This document shows positions 1-11,044 of a stretch of DNA of 64,000 nt, one piece after another. Position numbers and translations under genes: made by a program. Within the stretch, counting starts at the first letter, position 1. Every line of letters begins with the position of its first letter. The notes beneath the pieces are model-generated. The model was not told the origin of the DNA. It did not search any database and saw only the letters and a program-made list of their open reading frames with translations. Origin of the DNA: Aquatica leii (taxonomy: Eukaryota; Arthropoda; Insecta; Coleoptera; Lampyridae); assembly GCA_035610365.1 (NCBI GenBank), contig CM069434.1:99126806-99190805 (forward strand). Reading direction: 5' to 3'.

Positions 1-3000
1 AAACGACGAGAGAGGTAAAAATCAGAGCGTAAACAAACAAGGTCTAAATGTGTAAAGGTGGCCGGACCCTGGCACCCCCGAGTAGGGTGTCAAAAAAACT
101 GCGAGGTGACACTGATTGACGCTATGCATTTTTATTAACACCCCGACTACCGAAATTCGAGAAAAACGCCAATCAGTACCCAGCACTGATAGGTGATAAA
201 CTAAGAATCTGCTGCACCAATACAGCTCAACCAAAGTTTTCTTTTTTTTGCATTAACAAGGTAATTATTAACCATTAATTAAATTTTATCTTGTTCATTA
301 ATTAATATTATTTAATGTTTTACTGTTCTGGTTGAATGCGTTTTCTCTTTCAGTTATTTACCCGGGTACGAGATACTTGTCGATCTGTATGTGTGTTTCA
401 AAAAACTAGACCCCTTAATAACTTACACACTACATAACTGAATAGCTAAACATAAGTTGATTATTTGAATAGGTCTGTGTTTTGCATAACATTAAAAATT
501 TTATCGAAAAAAAATATATGTTAAAATTTCTGTCAAAAATAACTTATTACAACTTTTATTAAATTTAACTGCATATATTTAATAAAAAGTTAAAATAGGT
601 ATTAACTCATAAAATATAAAATATACATGCGTTTTTTGCAAAGTAAATAAAAATTGACTACATAAAATTAAACTTTTTAAACAATAAAAATAAAAAAAAT
701 ATTCTAAAGTTAACTAAATTTTCAATTAAAAACACATAAAAACATGCATCCATAAGTTCCAAATATAAGTATTAAAAAACAAAATAATAAGAAAGTGGTA
801 ACTAAAAAGTATTTGTCTTAGGTATTAAATTTTCATATGAATTTTTAATTATCTATTAATTAAACTTCTACAGTAAATAACCAAAACGGCACCAGAAAAA
901 TAATTTAAATAATTAATTTTGTTCCTCACCTTCCTAGTAATATAATATTAAAATGTTTTATCATAATTTAGAATAATTTACAATATTGCAAACTGTTACC
1001 TACGCAGTTAGAACAGACGTGGTTATAAACACTTAGTTGATTATACACTATAATAATAAACTACCAAATTCATCAAAATTACGTATATAGATTGTAAAAT
1101 ATTTGTAAACAAAATAAACGATTCATTAAAAAACAAAAAAATTATAATATTTTAACTACTTGTGAAAACAAGTGTACACAAAACTTGTAAAACATTGTTT
1201 AGGTAAAAAAACCTATAAACAAATAGTAGAAATCGCTATGAAAAATAAGCAAAGTAGTCTATAATCCTAACAAAACTAACCTAAAATTTTATTCATTCAA
1301 ATATACACTACTTTTGTTTCTGTATGAAAAATGTTTCGCTCAATTCTAAAAATTCTGGTTTCAATCAAAATATGTATCAATTTACAATAAATTATTTTTG
1401 TATGAAGAAGCACGTACTGTTTTTACTGCTGCACGTAAATCTATTATAATTTCAAAAAAGAACGTTTCTAGAATATTGTCGTAATGACCACAACATCGAC
1501 TACAAATGAAAAGTCATTGCATTTAAAACTTTTCCTGCAGGATAACTATTTTAAGTCCAATTTGTATTTAATTTATATACCAAATACATTTATTTTATAC
1601 ATTTAAGTGTAAACGTATAAAAATCTATTAACATTAAAAAACACATATAAATGCTCATTCATATGCAAATTAAAAAAACCTTATACAGAAGTATACGATT
1701 TCGTTAACGTAAAGCGGTTTTATTTAACGGTAATCAAAAAATCAATTTCGATTTAACGTATTAATGCAAAAATACGAATTTTTTAATTCGTTTCTTTATT
1801 AAATCTACCTTAACACGTCATTTAATTGTAAATTGAGTAATAAACTGGTTGAATTTTTAGCACAAAGCGTAGAACAATATTGTAAACACTTACTTTTATG
1901 AATTAGCATAAAACGAGACTTGTCAATTTTATAAAGTTTTATAAAAAGTTTTCGCTACGCAATTCTAACGTAAAATTTGCAATTATAATTATGTCAGACG
2001 TTTACATTAGTATATTAGTAACACAAAGATAATATGTTGAGTAGAATTTAAATAATTTTAAATATTAATTATGCAATTACGTACATTGCGTAAGAAATTG
2101 CTCTAGAGAAAGTGTAATGCACGACCTGTCGTAAGTATGAATTTTATGAAACGAGACACATTTTGGAGCTTTGAATCTAAAGCTTTAATGAGTAACAATC
2201 AAATTATTGTTGATTTTCAACATATTTTCTACCATTAGTCAGAATACTTAACTATTACCTTAATTATTATTAGACATGTAAGTGTAGTTCGTAATTGTAC
2301 ATTTTGAATTATATTAATTCAATTACAATCAATTTTTTTTACTAACACAATTTAAACAAACAATGTTGAAAAATTACTGCCATTTTATAAACTGAGAAAA
2401 TACAAGCGATTATTAAAATTGTATACTTCAAATGTATATTTTTAGTAAAATAAAATTAAATTAGATTTGGTACACTGAAAAATGTACATTCAAATTTATA
2501 TGATAAATTATTCTATAAACAGCTTTTGCGCTTACATTTTTATTCTTGACGCCAGACGTCTGTTAAAAGTACATAGGTGTAAAATATTACATTTTTTTGT
2601 TTTAGATTAATGTAGTTGTCATTTTTGGAAACTATAAAATATTTTATGAGAAAGCTGTTTTAACTTTGCCATACATAAAAGTGTGTTTTTTAAATTAATA
2701 TTTTACGTGTAATTTGAAAATAATATCAAATGTTGTAATGTTGAATGTGTAAATATTTTTTTTCGAATGCACTAATAATTACAGTTCTTTTAAATTACAC
2801 TTGATGTAATAAATTAATGTAGTCATAAAACAATGACCCCAGTTTGGCACAGGTTTTATAGTCGATTTAAAAATAATAGATTCTATAATTGCTTTTAATC
2901 CATATCATCAAGAATTGTAACTTGAACCTTCCCATTTCCATGCTACTCCATTAACAACCTACAGGTAAATAAAGATTTATGCTACATTCTTAGCAAAATG

Positions 3001-3040
3001 TACGTTTTTAATGAAAAATAAAAAAAAAACAGGGTTAACC
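1..3040. other. AT-rich stretch without recognisable genes
   Basis: The first 240 bases are richer in GC and hold a 70-codon minus-strand ORF (22-234) with no recognisable motif. The rest, to about 3040, is very AT-rich, full of stop codons in all frames and without clear repeats. I see no gene, RNA or transposon terminus here. Confidence 0.6.
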
Positions 3041-3245
3041 GTTAATGTTAGAAAGTGTTTTTATTGAAATAAATTGTTTGGAAGAATTGTCTCTATAAGA
3101 AACTGTAAAAATAATTTGTATAATTTACATACGTACAAAATTACATCGACTTCCGGTTTTTTTATTAAAACCATCTTTTGATAGATCCGAGAGAATATAA
3201 AAACCAGCTCCATACAAAATTTTAAGTTACGATGCTTTCCTTATA
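3040..3245 (-). repeat. Interspersed repeat A, copy 1 (inverted relative to copies 2 and 3)
   Basis: Read on the minus strand, this segment matches 40,463-40,680 and 40,911-41,100. Shared blocks include GGAGCTGG followed by TATTCTCTCGG, then ATCTATCAAAAGATGG, AAACCGGAAGT and a tail with TAATTTTGTAC. It abuts the C-terminal end of the piggyBac relic, so it may have replaced that element's missing terminus. No coding capacity is seen. The family is not recognised; copy 2 carries a tRNA-type B box in its tail. Confidence 0.65.
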
Positions 3246-3299
3246 GGGATGTAAAAACAAAATCAAAATAATTTGTAAAAAATTCAAAATCATAATATT

Positions 3300-5062
3300 T
3301 CACACATTATCTCTATAATCTGGACAACGATCAACTTTATTTTCGTGTCGATGTTCGCTACACACAAGGTTGTCGCAAATGCTGCACGAAATTTTACTTT
3401 TTTTGTCTTTTTTCTTCGGACAAAGGTTGCATCTACCCCCAGCAAGTGCAGCAGGCATTTGGGTTAGTGCTGGTCTACAGTTCCCATCTTTATCGTCATT
3501 TGTTTGCAGTGACAACAAATCTATAGCATATCGTAAATTTTTATTGAATTTATCTTCCATTCAGCATTTTTTTCTTATAAAAATTATGTAGGCGTTTAAT
3601 GCTACTATGTCAATCATTTCCATAAATATTCTAAAGGGCTACCTTTTAGTGGACCGTACACAAGAAAATTCGCTGGTCATCTTGTCCCTAGTATCTACTG
3701 CACCTTTTGTTGCATTGTAGTACAAAATGATTTCAAGTTTATAGCTAGTTTGTTTTCTCAGATATTTTTTTTCATGAAATTGAGTAGACAACAAAATTAC
3801 CTTTTCTGTTTTTTTTGGAAACATAGAAAATTATTGTCATTTTATCAGTAAATCCAAAAATGCTTGAGTTTTTTTTCACGTTTTGTATTAGGGATAAATT
3901 CTAGATGGATTTCTTGCTTGTTTCCCTTTAGTGTGCCAGTGATTGTAAGTTTTCTCTGAATCAATTGCTCTGCTGAAAAAATTGATGTAAAGAAGTTATC
4001 CGTAGTGACCCCTCTACAAGAATAAAAATAAACCTCATTATATCCAACACGACTCTCTGGTCTTTATTAATTTCATTTTCATTCTTTAACATAACCTGTA
4101 TACACTTAAAAATTTAAAATGTAAGCATTTTCTGAATCTGCACAAACTCATATCTTTTTGCCATATTCTCCTAGTTTAGATTTTATATGCACCCGAAATA
4201 GACAATTTCTTCTAAATTTAGCCAACCTCTAGTCTACCGTAATGTTATTAGTTGGTGAATAATTCTTTGTACAATGTTTCACAAATTGATCATTTAATGC
4301 TTCGAATAAGTTCAAATTTATCATCAGTTATTCTTATTCTTTTTGATGAAGTGTTATTGAATCTGATACGTCTGAATATTTGCTGAAAGCGATTGCGGGA
4401 CAAAAATGATTGAACAAAGAGTCCGCTATCTGACCACATTTCCTAGATGAAGTTTTTTTGTGTGGTTTCTACCACTAGCAATCAGAATTGCATTAAATGC
4501 ATATATCTCTAGATTGGTTACATCCTTCCACTTCCTTTTATCAATAAGTTGGTTCTAATCATTCCATTCTTTTGTGCAGGTTTGACCGTGCTTGTTGGTA
4601 TTATTACATATTTCTGATATCATTTCTTCTGTTATAAAAACTTTGTTTTTGTTTTATATTTGCCTTGTAGCACGAAGCGGTTCAGATTTTCAATAGTGAC
4701 TATGACCTGCGTTTGTTTCTATCAATTTCACTGGAATCTTCGCCGTCATCAACATCTTGTTTCTCATCATCCAATTGTTCTGTTATACTTGTGACAGCTA
4801 TTTCGTCCAACATTTTCACTTCCTACTTAACATTATCTGCTATTTCCGATTCATCTTCGCTTATTTGTAATTCAATGTCACTTTCCTCACCCTCACTGTC
4901 TTCCTCTAGAAAGTATTGTAATTTGTCATTAGTCAAATATTTTTTGCCATGTCTATAGTTAGTTAGTAGCTTTGCATTTGTAACGTGAGTTACCATGTGG
5001 GGTAATTTAGATACCCCAAGGATAATTTTTACATTTTTGTGAACATACACCACAAATAACAT
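3300..5062 (-). pseudogene. piggyBac-family transposase pseudogene
   Basis: This was a cut-and-paste DDD transposase acting at TTAA sites. Read on the minus strand, pieces appear in family order. Near 5000-4823 is an N-terminal acidic stretch (LQYFLEEDSEGEESD). Around 4000-3983 is the DNFFTS block, which holds a catalytic Asp, followed by TLKGNKQEI. Around 3700-3680 is KGAVDTRDKM, the family's GVDxxDxM block with another catalytic Asp. At 3500-3390 is the C-terminal cysteine-rich finger (RCNLCP, then CSICDNLVCSEH). Frameshifts and stops separate these pieces, so no functional enzyme is made. One terminus with a TTAA lies upstream, just right of 5062. The order of motifs makes the family call secure. 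Confidence 0.9.
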
Positions 5063-5205
5063 CGACTACTTGTTGCAAATGAATTCTAGCTATATTTTTG
5101 ATGATTAGGTAAACATATATCAGTCAGAATTGTGTATTTTACAAAAATTGCAAAAAAATTGCTTTGGGGTACCTAAGTTACCCCACGTGGGAACGGAAAG
5201 GTTAA
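4983..5205 (-). repeat. piggyBac terminal repeat with an inverted subterminal copy and flanking TTAA
   Basis: A TTAA at 5202-5205 marks the 5' end of the piggyBac relic. Reading inward on the minus strand, the terminus contains CCCACGTGGGGTAAC, then TTAGGTACCCC. A diverged copy in opposite orientation lies at about 4985-5045 (CATGTGGGGTAATTTAGAT, then ACCCC). The two form a potential hairpin with arms of about 50 bases. The opposite end of the element was not found: near 3030-3040 there is a TTAA, but the sequence beside it does not match this terminus. Confidence 0.6.
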
Positions 5206-6970
5206 TCATACAAGCCAGAAACAAAGTTTATAGCATCATCAATGCCTAGGCGCCTACAAATGAAAAAAAATCTAAGAAAAACGATACAAGAGGTGGATAA
5301 CTTCTAAGATCTCCTTGACCAGACAATAAATCAAAATAACCTTTATAAGATATAATACTTAGCTGGGAAAACGAAAGTAGTATTAAGACGTAGTTGAAAG
5401 GTGGGATCCCCATGAACATACTAATAGAAACGAACAAAGATTTATAAACATTTGCAGAACTCCAATCTACGTATTTTAAAAGAAAACTAAACAAACTTAA
5501 AACTTGGAAACATCCTGAATAGACAAATAGAAAATGGCAGTTAAGCCACGTGTGCATGGACAAGTTCCTTCACAAAAAAATTCACAATGTTAAGTTTCTA
5601 AGGAAGACAGACCTTGTTTATATATCACTACGTAATCAAAATAAATGTTAATTCCATTAGAAAGAAATAGACAAAAAGAAATGTAGAAAAAAGAAAATAC
5701 CACTCTTTATCAACTAATTCAAAATAGTCATGACTGGAGAAACACAGGTGCTATAAAATTAACAGACAGTTTAGTTTCTTTCTCATAGATTATGTGAACC
5801 GAAGAAAATTACTTGTGATAACGTTATATGTACGAGATTCTTTATTTCAGCGAATTTTAGAAAATTCTCGGTAAGATGCTTAGCTAACCGCATACTTAAA
5901 AAGAAAAAAAAATACAAATTGAGAGTATTGTATTTTCTATTTAATTTTTTTTTACCTATGTTGTCAATCGTTTGCACCCATGTACTATACGTACATATGA
6001 TGTTTGTTGTCACAACTAACTATAAAACGTTTTTTTGTGTAAAATATTATTAAAATTGTTCTTTTGGTATATACAAGTTAAGCAAACCGGTTTAATTTTA
6101 CGTATTACCCAACCAAAGGAGGCTTGCATCAAGATTTATTACTTGCGATACTTACCTACGTACTAGCGACTAATCGCATCTATGCAATTCTACTTCGCTT
6201 CTCTTTTCTAATTTTGCTTTATGTGATAAAATAAATATATTTGTTGTTACAACTTATGTTTTGTTATTTGTTCTCTTTCAGTTTTGGATAGTTTTAAACG
6301 GTGTCTTCCATTTTAGTTTCCAACGGTTTTGGCGTTTTTAAAGGTATCCACCATGATTTTGGTTCTAAAGATAAATCAGAGTATCAGTTCGTTCAGATAA
6401 ACTTAATTACATGGTGTTAGAAAGATAATGAGGGAGAACGATTCTTTAGTATTTTAAAGACAAGCATAAACATTAAAAACGTAGGTAAGTGTTGAGGTCA
6501 GTACCGAAATGTTTGGAAGAAAAAGAAGAGACATTCTCATACACACTATCAACTGTAGTATAAAGATAGTTTTTACTCGCTTAGGTTATGCTTGTTTGAA
6601 ATATTTACCTTATTCCGATGTTACACCTTTGAACATGCTCGACATCTGGAATGTCCAGCAGGACACCCTTATCTGGGATGACTTTGTTTAAAGTCACTGA
6701 TTATACAAAAACTTGAATAATGTTGTTTAGTTGTCAACTTGAGAAATAAACTTTGAGCTAATTGCTGTCTAAACAAATTGGTTCTTTGATCATGATCCTT
6801 TCTACCGAACTTCTGAAACGATTTGTTTCAGTGATGGCATTGAGCTGTTTGAATTTCTGCTTGACAAGCTATTTGTACTGCCTCGGTCGTTGTAATAAAT
6901 TTATTTCAAATTCCTCACCTATTCTATATAGGAAGACATTAATCTCCTCTGTATTGCCTTTAGTGGAAAG
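5206..6970. other. No gene recognised
   Basis: Short ORFs occur (for example 5246-5563 minus, rich in F, S and L, and 6509-6691 plus) but show no family motif and have the composition of chance ORFs in AT-rich DNA. No terminal repeats or RNA genes were seen. Confidence 0.5.
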
Positions 6971-6974
6971 TGTT

Positions 6975-7205
6975 ACAAGTTTATAGGTCTTACGAACCTT
7001 GCACGGCCAACTCACACAGTCGGAGATAGGGGAGGTTCAACTAAACAAGAGTTAAAGGGCGCCAGATCTTTTATAAGTAAAGCTTCTATCTCGATTAGGA
7101 CAGAAAGCTGTAACGAATTCCAGGTTCGTAATCCTTGTTGCACTGGTGTTCGTGTAACTAACCACAAAGAAAGATGGGTTACCATAAAAAAAAGATAAAA
7201 CAGGT
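6975..7205 (-). repeat. Interspersed repeat B, copy 1
   Basis: About 230 bases that, read on the minus strand, match 42,093-42,300. Shared blocks include ACAAGGATTACGAA, GATCTGGCGCCCTTTAA, TTGAACCTCCCCTATCTCC, GTGTGAGTTGGCCGTGCAAG and GTAAGACCTATAA. The short ORF on the minus strand (7012-7209) has no recognisable motif. GC content is higher than the surroundings. It may be part of a retroelement leader, since TGGCGCCC also begins the tRNA-Lys primer site seen at 56,289, but eight bases are weak evidence. Confidence 0.7.
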
Positions 7206-7219
7206 ACAATAACTTTAAT

Positions 7220-7412
7220 TTAATGATGTGGAGTATTTACAACTATAATTCAGCAACGTAGAATATTAATAAGGATAATTCAACAATGTAGAGTATTAAC
7301 AAGTATAAATTGGTAACGTAGAATATTTATAAATATCATTCCAAAATGTAGAGTATAATTCAGTAAGGTCAAGTCTTAATAACTATAATTCACTAACGTA
7401 AAAGATTAGTAA
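7220..7412. repeat. Degenerate 30-bp tandem repeat (minisatellite)
   Basis: About six imperfect copies of a 30-base unit of the form ACTATAATTCAGCAACGTAG followed by AATATTAATA. Clear copies start near 7240, 7270 and 7300, with more decayed ones to about 7410. The key words AATTCA, AACGTAG/AATGTAG and TATTAA recur in register. It lies between repeat B and the large left arm. Confidence 0.7.
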
Positions 7413-7439
7413 TGATCCTGTTCCAAAAAAAGTCCTTGA

Positions 7440-8560
7440 AGTGCCAGCATCATAAAATGCATATTTCTTTACTAAATTCAACAGTGCTGCGATAGTGCTG
7501 AATAGTGCCATCAGTCTAATAAAAAAATCTGCCCTCGTTTCAAAAATAGAGCGCCCCAAAAAAACTCAGATTTACATAAAGTTAATAAACAATATTAAAA
7601 ATAATGTAATAATTACTTATTAAATAATTATAAAAATAAAACAGTGTGCTGGTTTATTAATTTATTAACTTAATGGTCCTAAGAAAAGACAACTCAATGA
7701 AAAGCTACATCTAAAATAAAATTTAGCTTTCTACCGATTATACATTTACCATACTTTCCATTCTAGATTAATTCCGTTTGTAAAGTTTACTAAGCTTTTG
7801 TTACAATTTGCAGTGGACATTCTCAGAACCTGAAACAAATTTATTATTTGTGTTTTCAGAGTTTGTACCACAAAGAATAAAAATCATAAACAAAATATGA
7901 TGGCAGAGCTTATTTTATAACGGCGTAATTCAAACAGTTTTGAATACATCGCAGGTCCGTGAAGTTGGTCGTACCCAGTCGACGGACCTAAAAAGACTTT
8001 CTCTATAAATTTCGTGCTAATTTTGTACCATTTGTTGCTGATAAATAAAAATATTGTGCTAGTAGATTTATAAAGTTGTTAACACAAAGAAATGTGTATG
8101 GCCAACTTCACACTGCCATACCCAGATAATCAAACTTAAACTTTCTTACTGAATAATTTTGTGCTAGTTATTGTTGATAATTAAAAATATTGTGATAGTA
8201 TATTTAAAAAGTAATTAAAAAAAACAAATGGGTACGACAGTGTGAAGATAACGTCTAAGTAAGTTGGCTGTGCTACATTCGAATACTAAAATTTTTTCAA
8301 TCGATAATGATAGTGCTGTGATAGTGCTGCATAGTGACGTTAGTCCCGTCGATAGTGTAGGTCCCGTTCTAAAGATACAGCGCTCCAAAAGAAGTCCTAG
8401 AAATTAAACTATTAAAAAAAATGTATATTTTTTCACTAAATTCAACAATGCTGCGGTAGTGCTGTATAGTGCCGTTAGTCTCATCAAAAAATCTGCCCTT
8501 GTTTCAAAAATAGAGCGCCCAAAAAAAAACCCAGATTTCCATAACGTTACATACCTCAGT
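7440..8560 (+). repeat. Repeated AGTGCTG-containing block within the left arm
   Basis: A unit of about 100-150 bases occurs at about 7440-7590, 8300-8400 (diverged) and 8400-8560. A related copy lies inverted at 15,905-16,000. Common words are GATAGTGCTG, ATAGTGCC, AAAATCTGCCCT, GTTTCAAAAATAGAGCGC, CAGATTT and CATAACGTTACATA. It looks like a subterminal repeat of a DNA transposon whose transposase C-terminus follows immediately. No protein is encoded. Confidence 0.65.
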
Positions 8561-8826
8561 CTGTAAGACAAATATTACATAACAATTTTAGCGGGACAAA
8601 AAGTGTGTGCTAAAATGGTGCCTAAAAATCTCACACTTAAACAACAAGAAGCGCTCAAAAACGTTTTTATTCAGACTCATTCGAAATAACTTTTCGACTT
8701 TTGTTAAAAGGAACAAGATTTGAGTCCGTTGAAAGTGTGAAAGAGATAGCTGCATACGTTCTGAAGGAGCGAACAGAAATACATTACAGCACTGTTTTGA
8801 ATAATGGAAGATTTGCATGGAACGTT

Positions 8827-10113
8827 CCCAGTAAACACAAAATTGATAATGTTTAGTAACAGTTTCAAAACAAAAAATTTATGATTCACTCTTGTTTCAA
8901 ACATAAAAGAAACCTAACTGCAATAAAATAGCTATAAATCCATCGCTGTTTCACTTATTTGAATCAGTATAGTTTCGGTATTTTAAATTCAAATCTGTTG
9001 CAAACTAAATGTTGCATTCGGTTTACGTTTTAAAAGCTTCGTTCTTGAACTGATACTAAATGATCGATACATGTATGATTTTTTTGTTTCAATAATCAAC
9101 TAAAACAATTCTTTCAATAATATAATAATACATTTTCGAATGCACGTTTCAAATTTTATTGCACAATAAATATTTTTAAATACAATATCACATTGAGTTT
9201 TTTACATATTGCAACTTTCCTGGATGTGGTCTTTTCACGGAAGCCTCGAAAACTGCATCAGTTACTGTTGGGTAGCAACTTTTAACCGCATCTGTAACAT
9301 AGAAATAAATATTTCAATTATATACATACATAATCATAGAGTTACACAAAATTAATTACATTTTTTAAATAAAAAACAACACAAACTTAATATAAATATC
9401 ACTTTAGCAATTATAAGAAAATTATAAAAACACTGTGAATACCTTTAGCTGTACATAATCGTATAGAAAACTTGAAGAATTGAACTGTAATTATAAATCC
9501 TAAAGTATCATCAGATTTACGCAATAATCTACCTTAACGCAACCATGTGTGTTAATTTATATTTTTTTCATACAAATTAAAACATGATACATAAAGAACA
9601 GAAATGATAATAATATTGATTACATTTATGGATTATAATAAAATCTTTCGACTTACCGTTTATTGTTCCATTTCGTAATTGTACACACAGCAGCACTTAT
9701 CAAACTGCAACCGAACAAGTGAAAAGATATCAATTTGCAGCGCAAGCATTGACGACAGTAATCAAAAGTATAGCAACGACTAATGCTGACTAATTACAAA
9801 GTATTCGTTTTTCCTAGAACGATTCTACTGTTTTGAAAATAGTTCAATCTTATTTAATCGATCTTCAAGCAATTCTAGTTATTCAAAAAATATTTGGATT
9901 TAACAAATCAGTTTTTAACCGGTTGCTGATTATGGGAAAAAAATTGCAAGTACTGAAACGGTTCAAAACTGATTGTGAAAAATCGGAACTCTTTCAATTT
10001 ATTCACTGTCAGTTACATGTAAATGATATAAAAATGGAACTAACACGAAACAACGTATTGAAACAATTGTTTTAATTTTGTGACTGTAACAGTTTCAATC
10101 CGTGTTTACTGGG
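8827..10113. mobile_element. 1.29-kb DNA transposon with CCCAGTAAACAC terminal inverted repeats
   Basis: The element starts CCCAGTAAACAC (8827) and ends GTGTTTACTGGG (10,102-10,113), a perfect 12-bp terminal inverted repeat. It is flanked by TT on both sides. The uninterrupted inverted arm at 15,765 lets the empty site be inferred, and that comparison supports a 2-bp duplication. Inward-pointing GTTTC motifs cluster near both ends (left at about 8863, 8892, 8949, 8972, 9087 and 9146; right, as GAAAC, at about 9957, 10,049 and 10,063). The superfamily is not recognised. Confidence 0.75.
9184..9700 (-). CDS. Possible two-exon gene fragment inside the CCCAG element
   Basis: Read on the minus strand, an open frame ends at a good splice donor (AACG then GTAAGTC) near 9655. 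A polypyrimidine tract and acceptor (TTATTTCTATGTTACAG) lie near 9291. Joining them keeps the frame open and gives an ending that includes AVKSCYPTVTDAVFEASVKR and HPGKLQYVKNSM before a stop at about 9190. The upstream part of the gene is not evident; stops appear about 20 codons before the donor. I do not recognise the family. It is probably the tail of a transposon-encoded protein, but the splice model is unverified. Confidence 0.35.
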
Positions 10114-10661
10114 TTGTAGGGGAAGAGTGTATATGGAAGGTGGTAATTAATAAAAATATATGAAATGAAAATGAAATGTCTTACACCAAACAAGTTAAAT
10201 AAAACATGCGCATATGTATCTATAAAAATATCAAATTCTTTTAGTTTAATTGACAATGAACATGCATACTACTGTCAATAGAATAAGGAAGTACAAACCT
10301 AACAACTAATCCAATCAAAATAAACATTTGATAAAAATTCATATCAACAAAGTATGGACTTGATAAAGCGTTGACGAAACGCGGTTAATGGCAGAATTGA
10401 AAAATGTGTATCGCATGCAGCAATACATTTCTCAACTAACTCTAGGCACAAAGAATGAAATACAAAAATTAATTTACATATTTAAACTAAAAATCAACTG
10501 CATTAGTAATCTTGACACAGCCAAACAATGTGTGAGCTCTGGTTTAAGCTGAAGTTATGTAATTTACATTTGAACAAATACAAGAAAAACAATAATTCTG
10601 GAACGTTAGGCATCTCGTGGTCAATGTCTGCGAAAGTTATCGCTATTCTGAAAGTTGAGTA

Positions 10662-10985
10662 TCAGGCTGTGTAAAGAAGCAAGTTGCAAATTATTTTCTT
10701 CTGGACACTGAATGGCAATCTATTCACCTGAAGGTCGTCGAAATACTGCCATTGGTTATTGTGTCGACGGCAGTAGGCAACATAATGCTTCGGAAAGGTT
10801 TGCCCCGTAAATCCTACGGCTCCTCTAAGGACATACTGCATGCTCTTAATATCTAGTTTCGAAGCAATTTCGATTAGGGCGACGACTACTTCCACTATGA
10901 AAGTGCCTCACCCTTCGGCTTCAACGATCTCTTCAGTCACTGGTTCTATCAGTATATGATGCGCCGACAGATTAATATTCTGCAC
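10662..10985 (-). pseudogene. USP-like (peptidase C19) C-terminal fragment
   Basis: The minus-strand frame from 10,895 to 10,662 reads YVLRGAVGFTG, then HYVAYCRRHNNQWQYFDDL. That matches the closing motifs of ubiquitin-specific proteases (Y.L.G.V.H.G, GHYVAY.R, W..FDD). The usual GHY is KHY here; the catalytic His and the downstream aspartates are present. A related frame extends upstream to about 10,985 (INLSAHHILIEPVTEEIVEA) with a stop between. The catalytic Cys half is missing. It sits next to a retrotransposon LTR, so it is either a broken host gene or domain or a protease carried by an unknown transposon. Confidence 0.5.
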
Positions 10986-11044
10986 AACATTCCCTCTACA
11001 GGAACCACCAATTGATGGCTTTACTGACGGTAACTGGCATGTCT

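Larger units (their letters stand above)
8614..10150 (+). pseudogene. Tc1/mariner-type transposase C-terminal relic, split by an inserted element
   Basis: From 8614 a short reading frame begins (MVPKNLTLKQQEALKN). After a frameshift it continues with KGTRFESVESVKEIAAYVLK, which has the spacing of the C-terminal region of IS630/Tc1-mariner transposases (F.S.EEV...). The frame is then broken by the 8827-10113 insertion and resumes at 10,114 with CRGRVYMEGGN and a stop at 10,148-10,150, a typical Tc1-type ending (CRD..G.YI.GGN). Only the last part of the enzyme remains; the DDE core is absent. The inverted arm carries the same C-terminus. Family call is by motif, moderately sure. Confidence 0.6.
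7640..10165 (+). repeat. Left arm of a large inverted repeat (interrupted at 8827-10113)
   Basis: Sequence from about 7640 to 8826, resuming at 10,114-10,165, matches the reverse complement of 15,690-16,510. The match covers TTATTATTTGTGTTTTCAGA, GTTTGTACCACAAAGAAT, AAAATATGATGGCAGAGCT, GTTGGTCGTACCCAGTCGA and the transposase C-terminal codons. The left arm has extra duplicated segments. The arms are clearly diverged, so the structure is old. It is either the two ends of one long transposon or two copies of one family in opposite orientation. Confidence 0.75.

Noticed and set aside
22-234. 70-codon minus-strand ORF as a gene
   Set aside because: No motif, no context, and its length is unremarkable for a GC-richer patch.
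3029-3045. Left terminus of the piggyBac relic at the TTAA near 3034
   Set aside because: The bases next to this TTAA do not match the right terminus and belong to repeat A.
5246-5563. 105-codon minus-strand ORF as a membrane protein
   Set aside because: Hydrophobic, but composition fits a chance frame in A-rich plus-strand DNA. No start context or family resemblance.
10360-10400. CTTGATAAAGCGTTGACGAAACGCGG resembling a hammerhead core
   Set aside because: The required CUGANGA is absent (CUUGAUA) and stem II would have to share bases with the GCGTT/AACGC hairpin. It is better explained as a chance hairpin.
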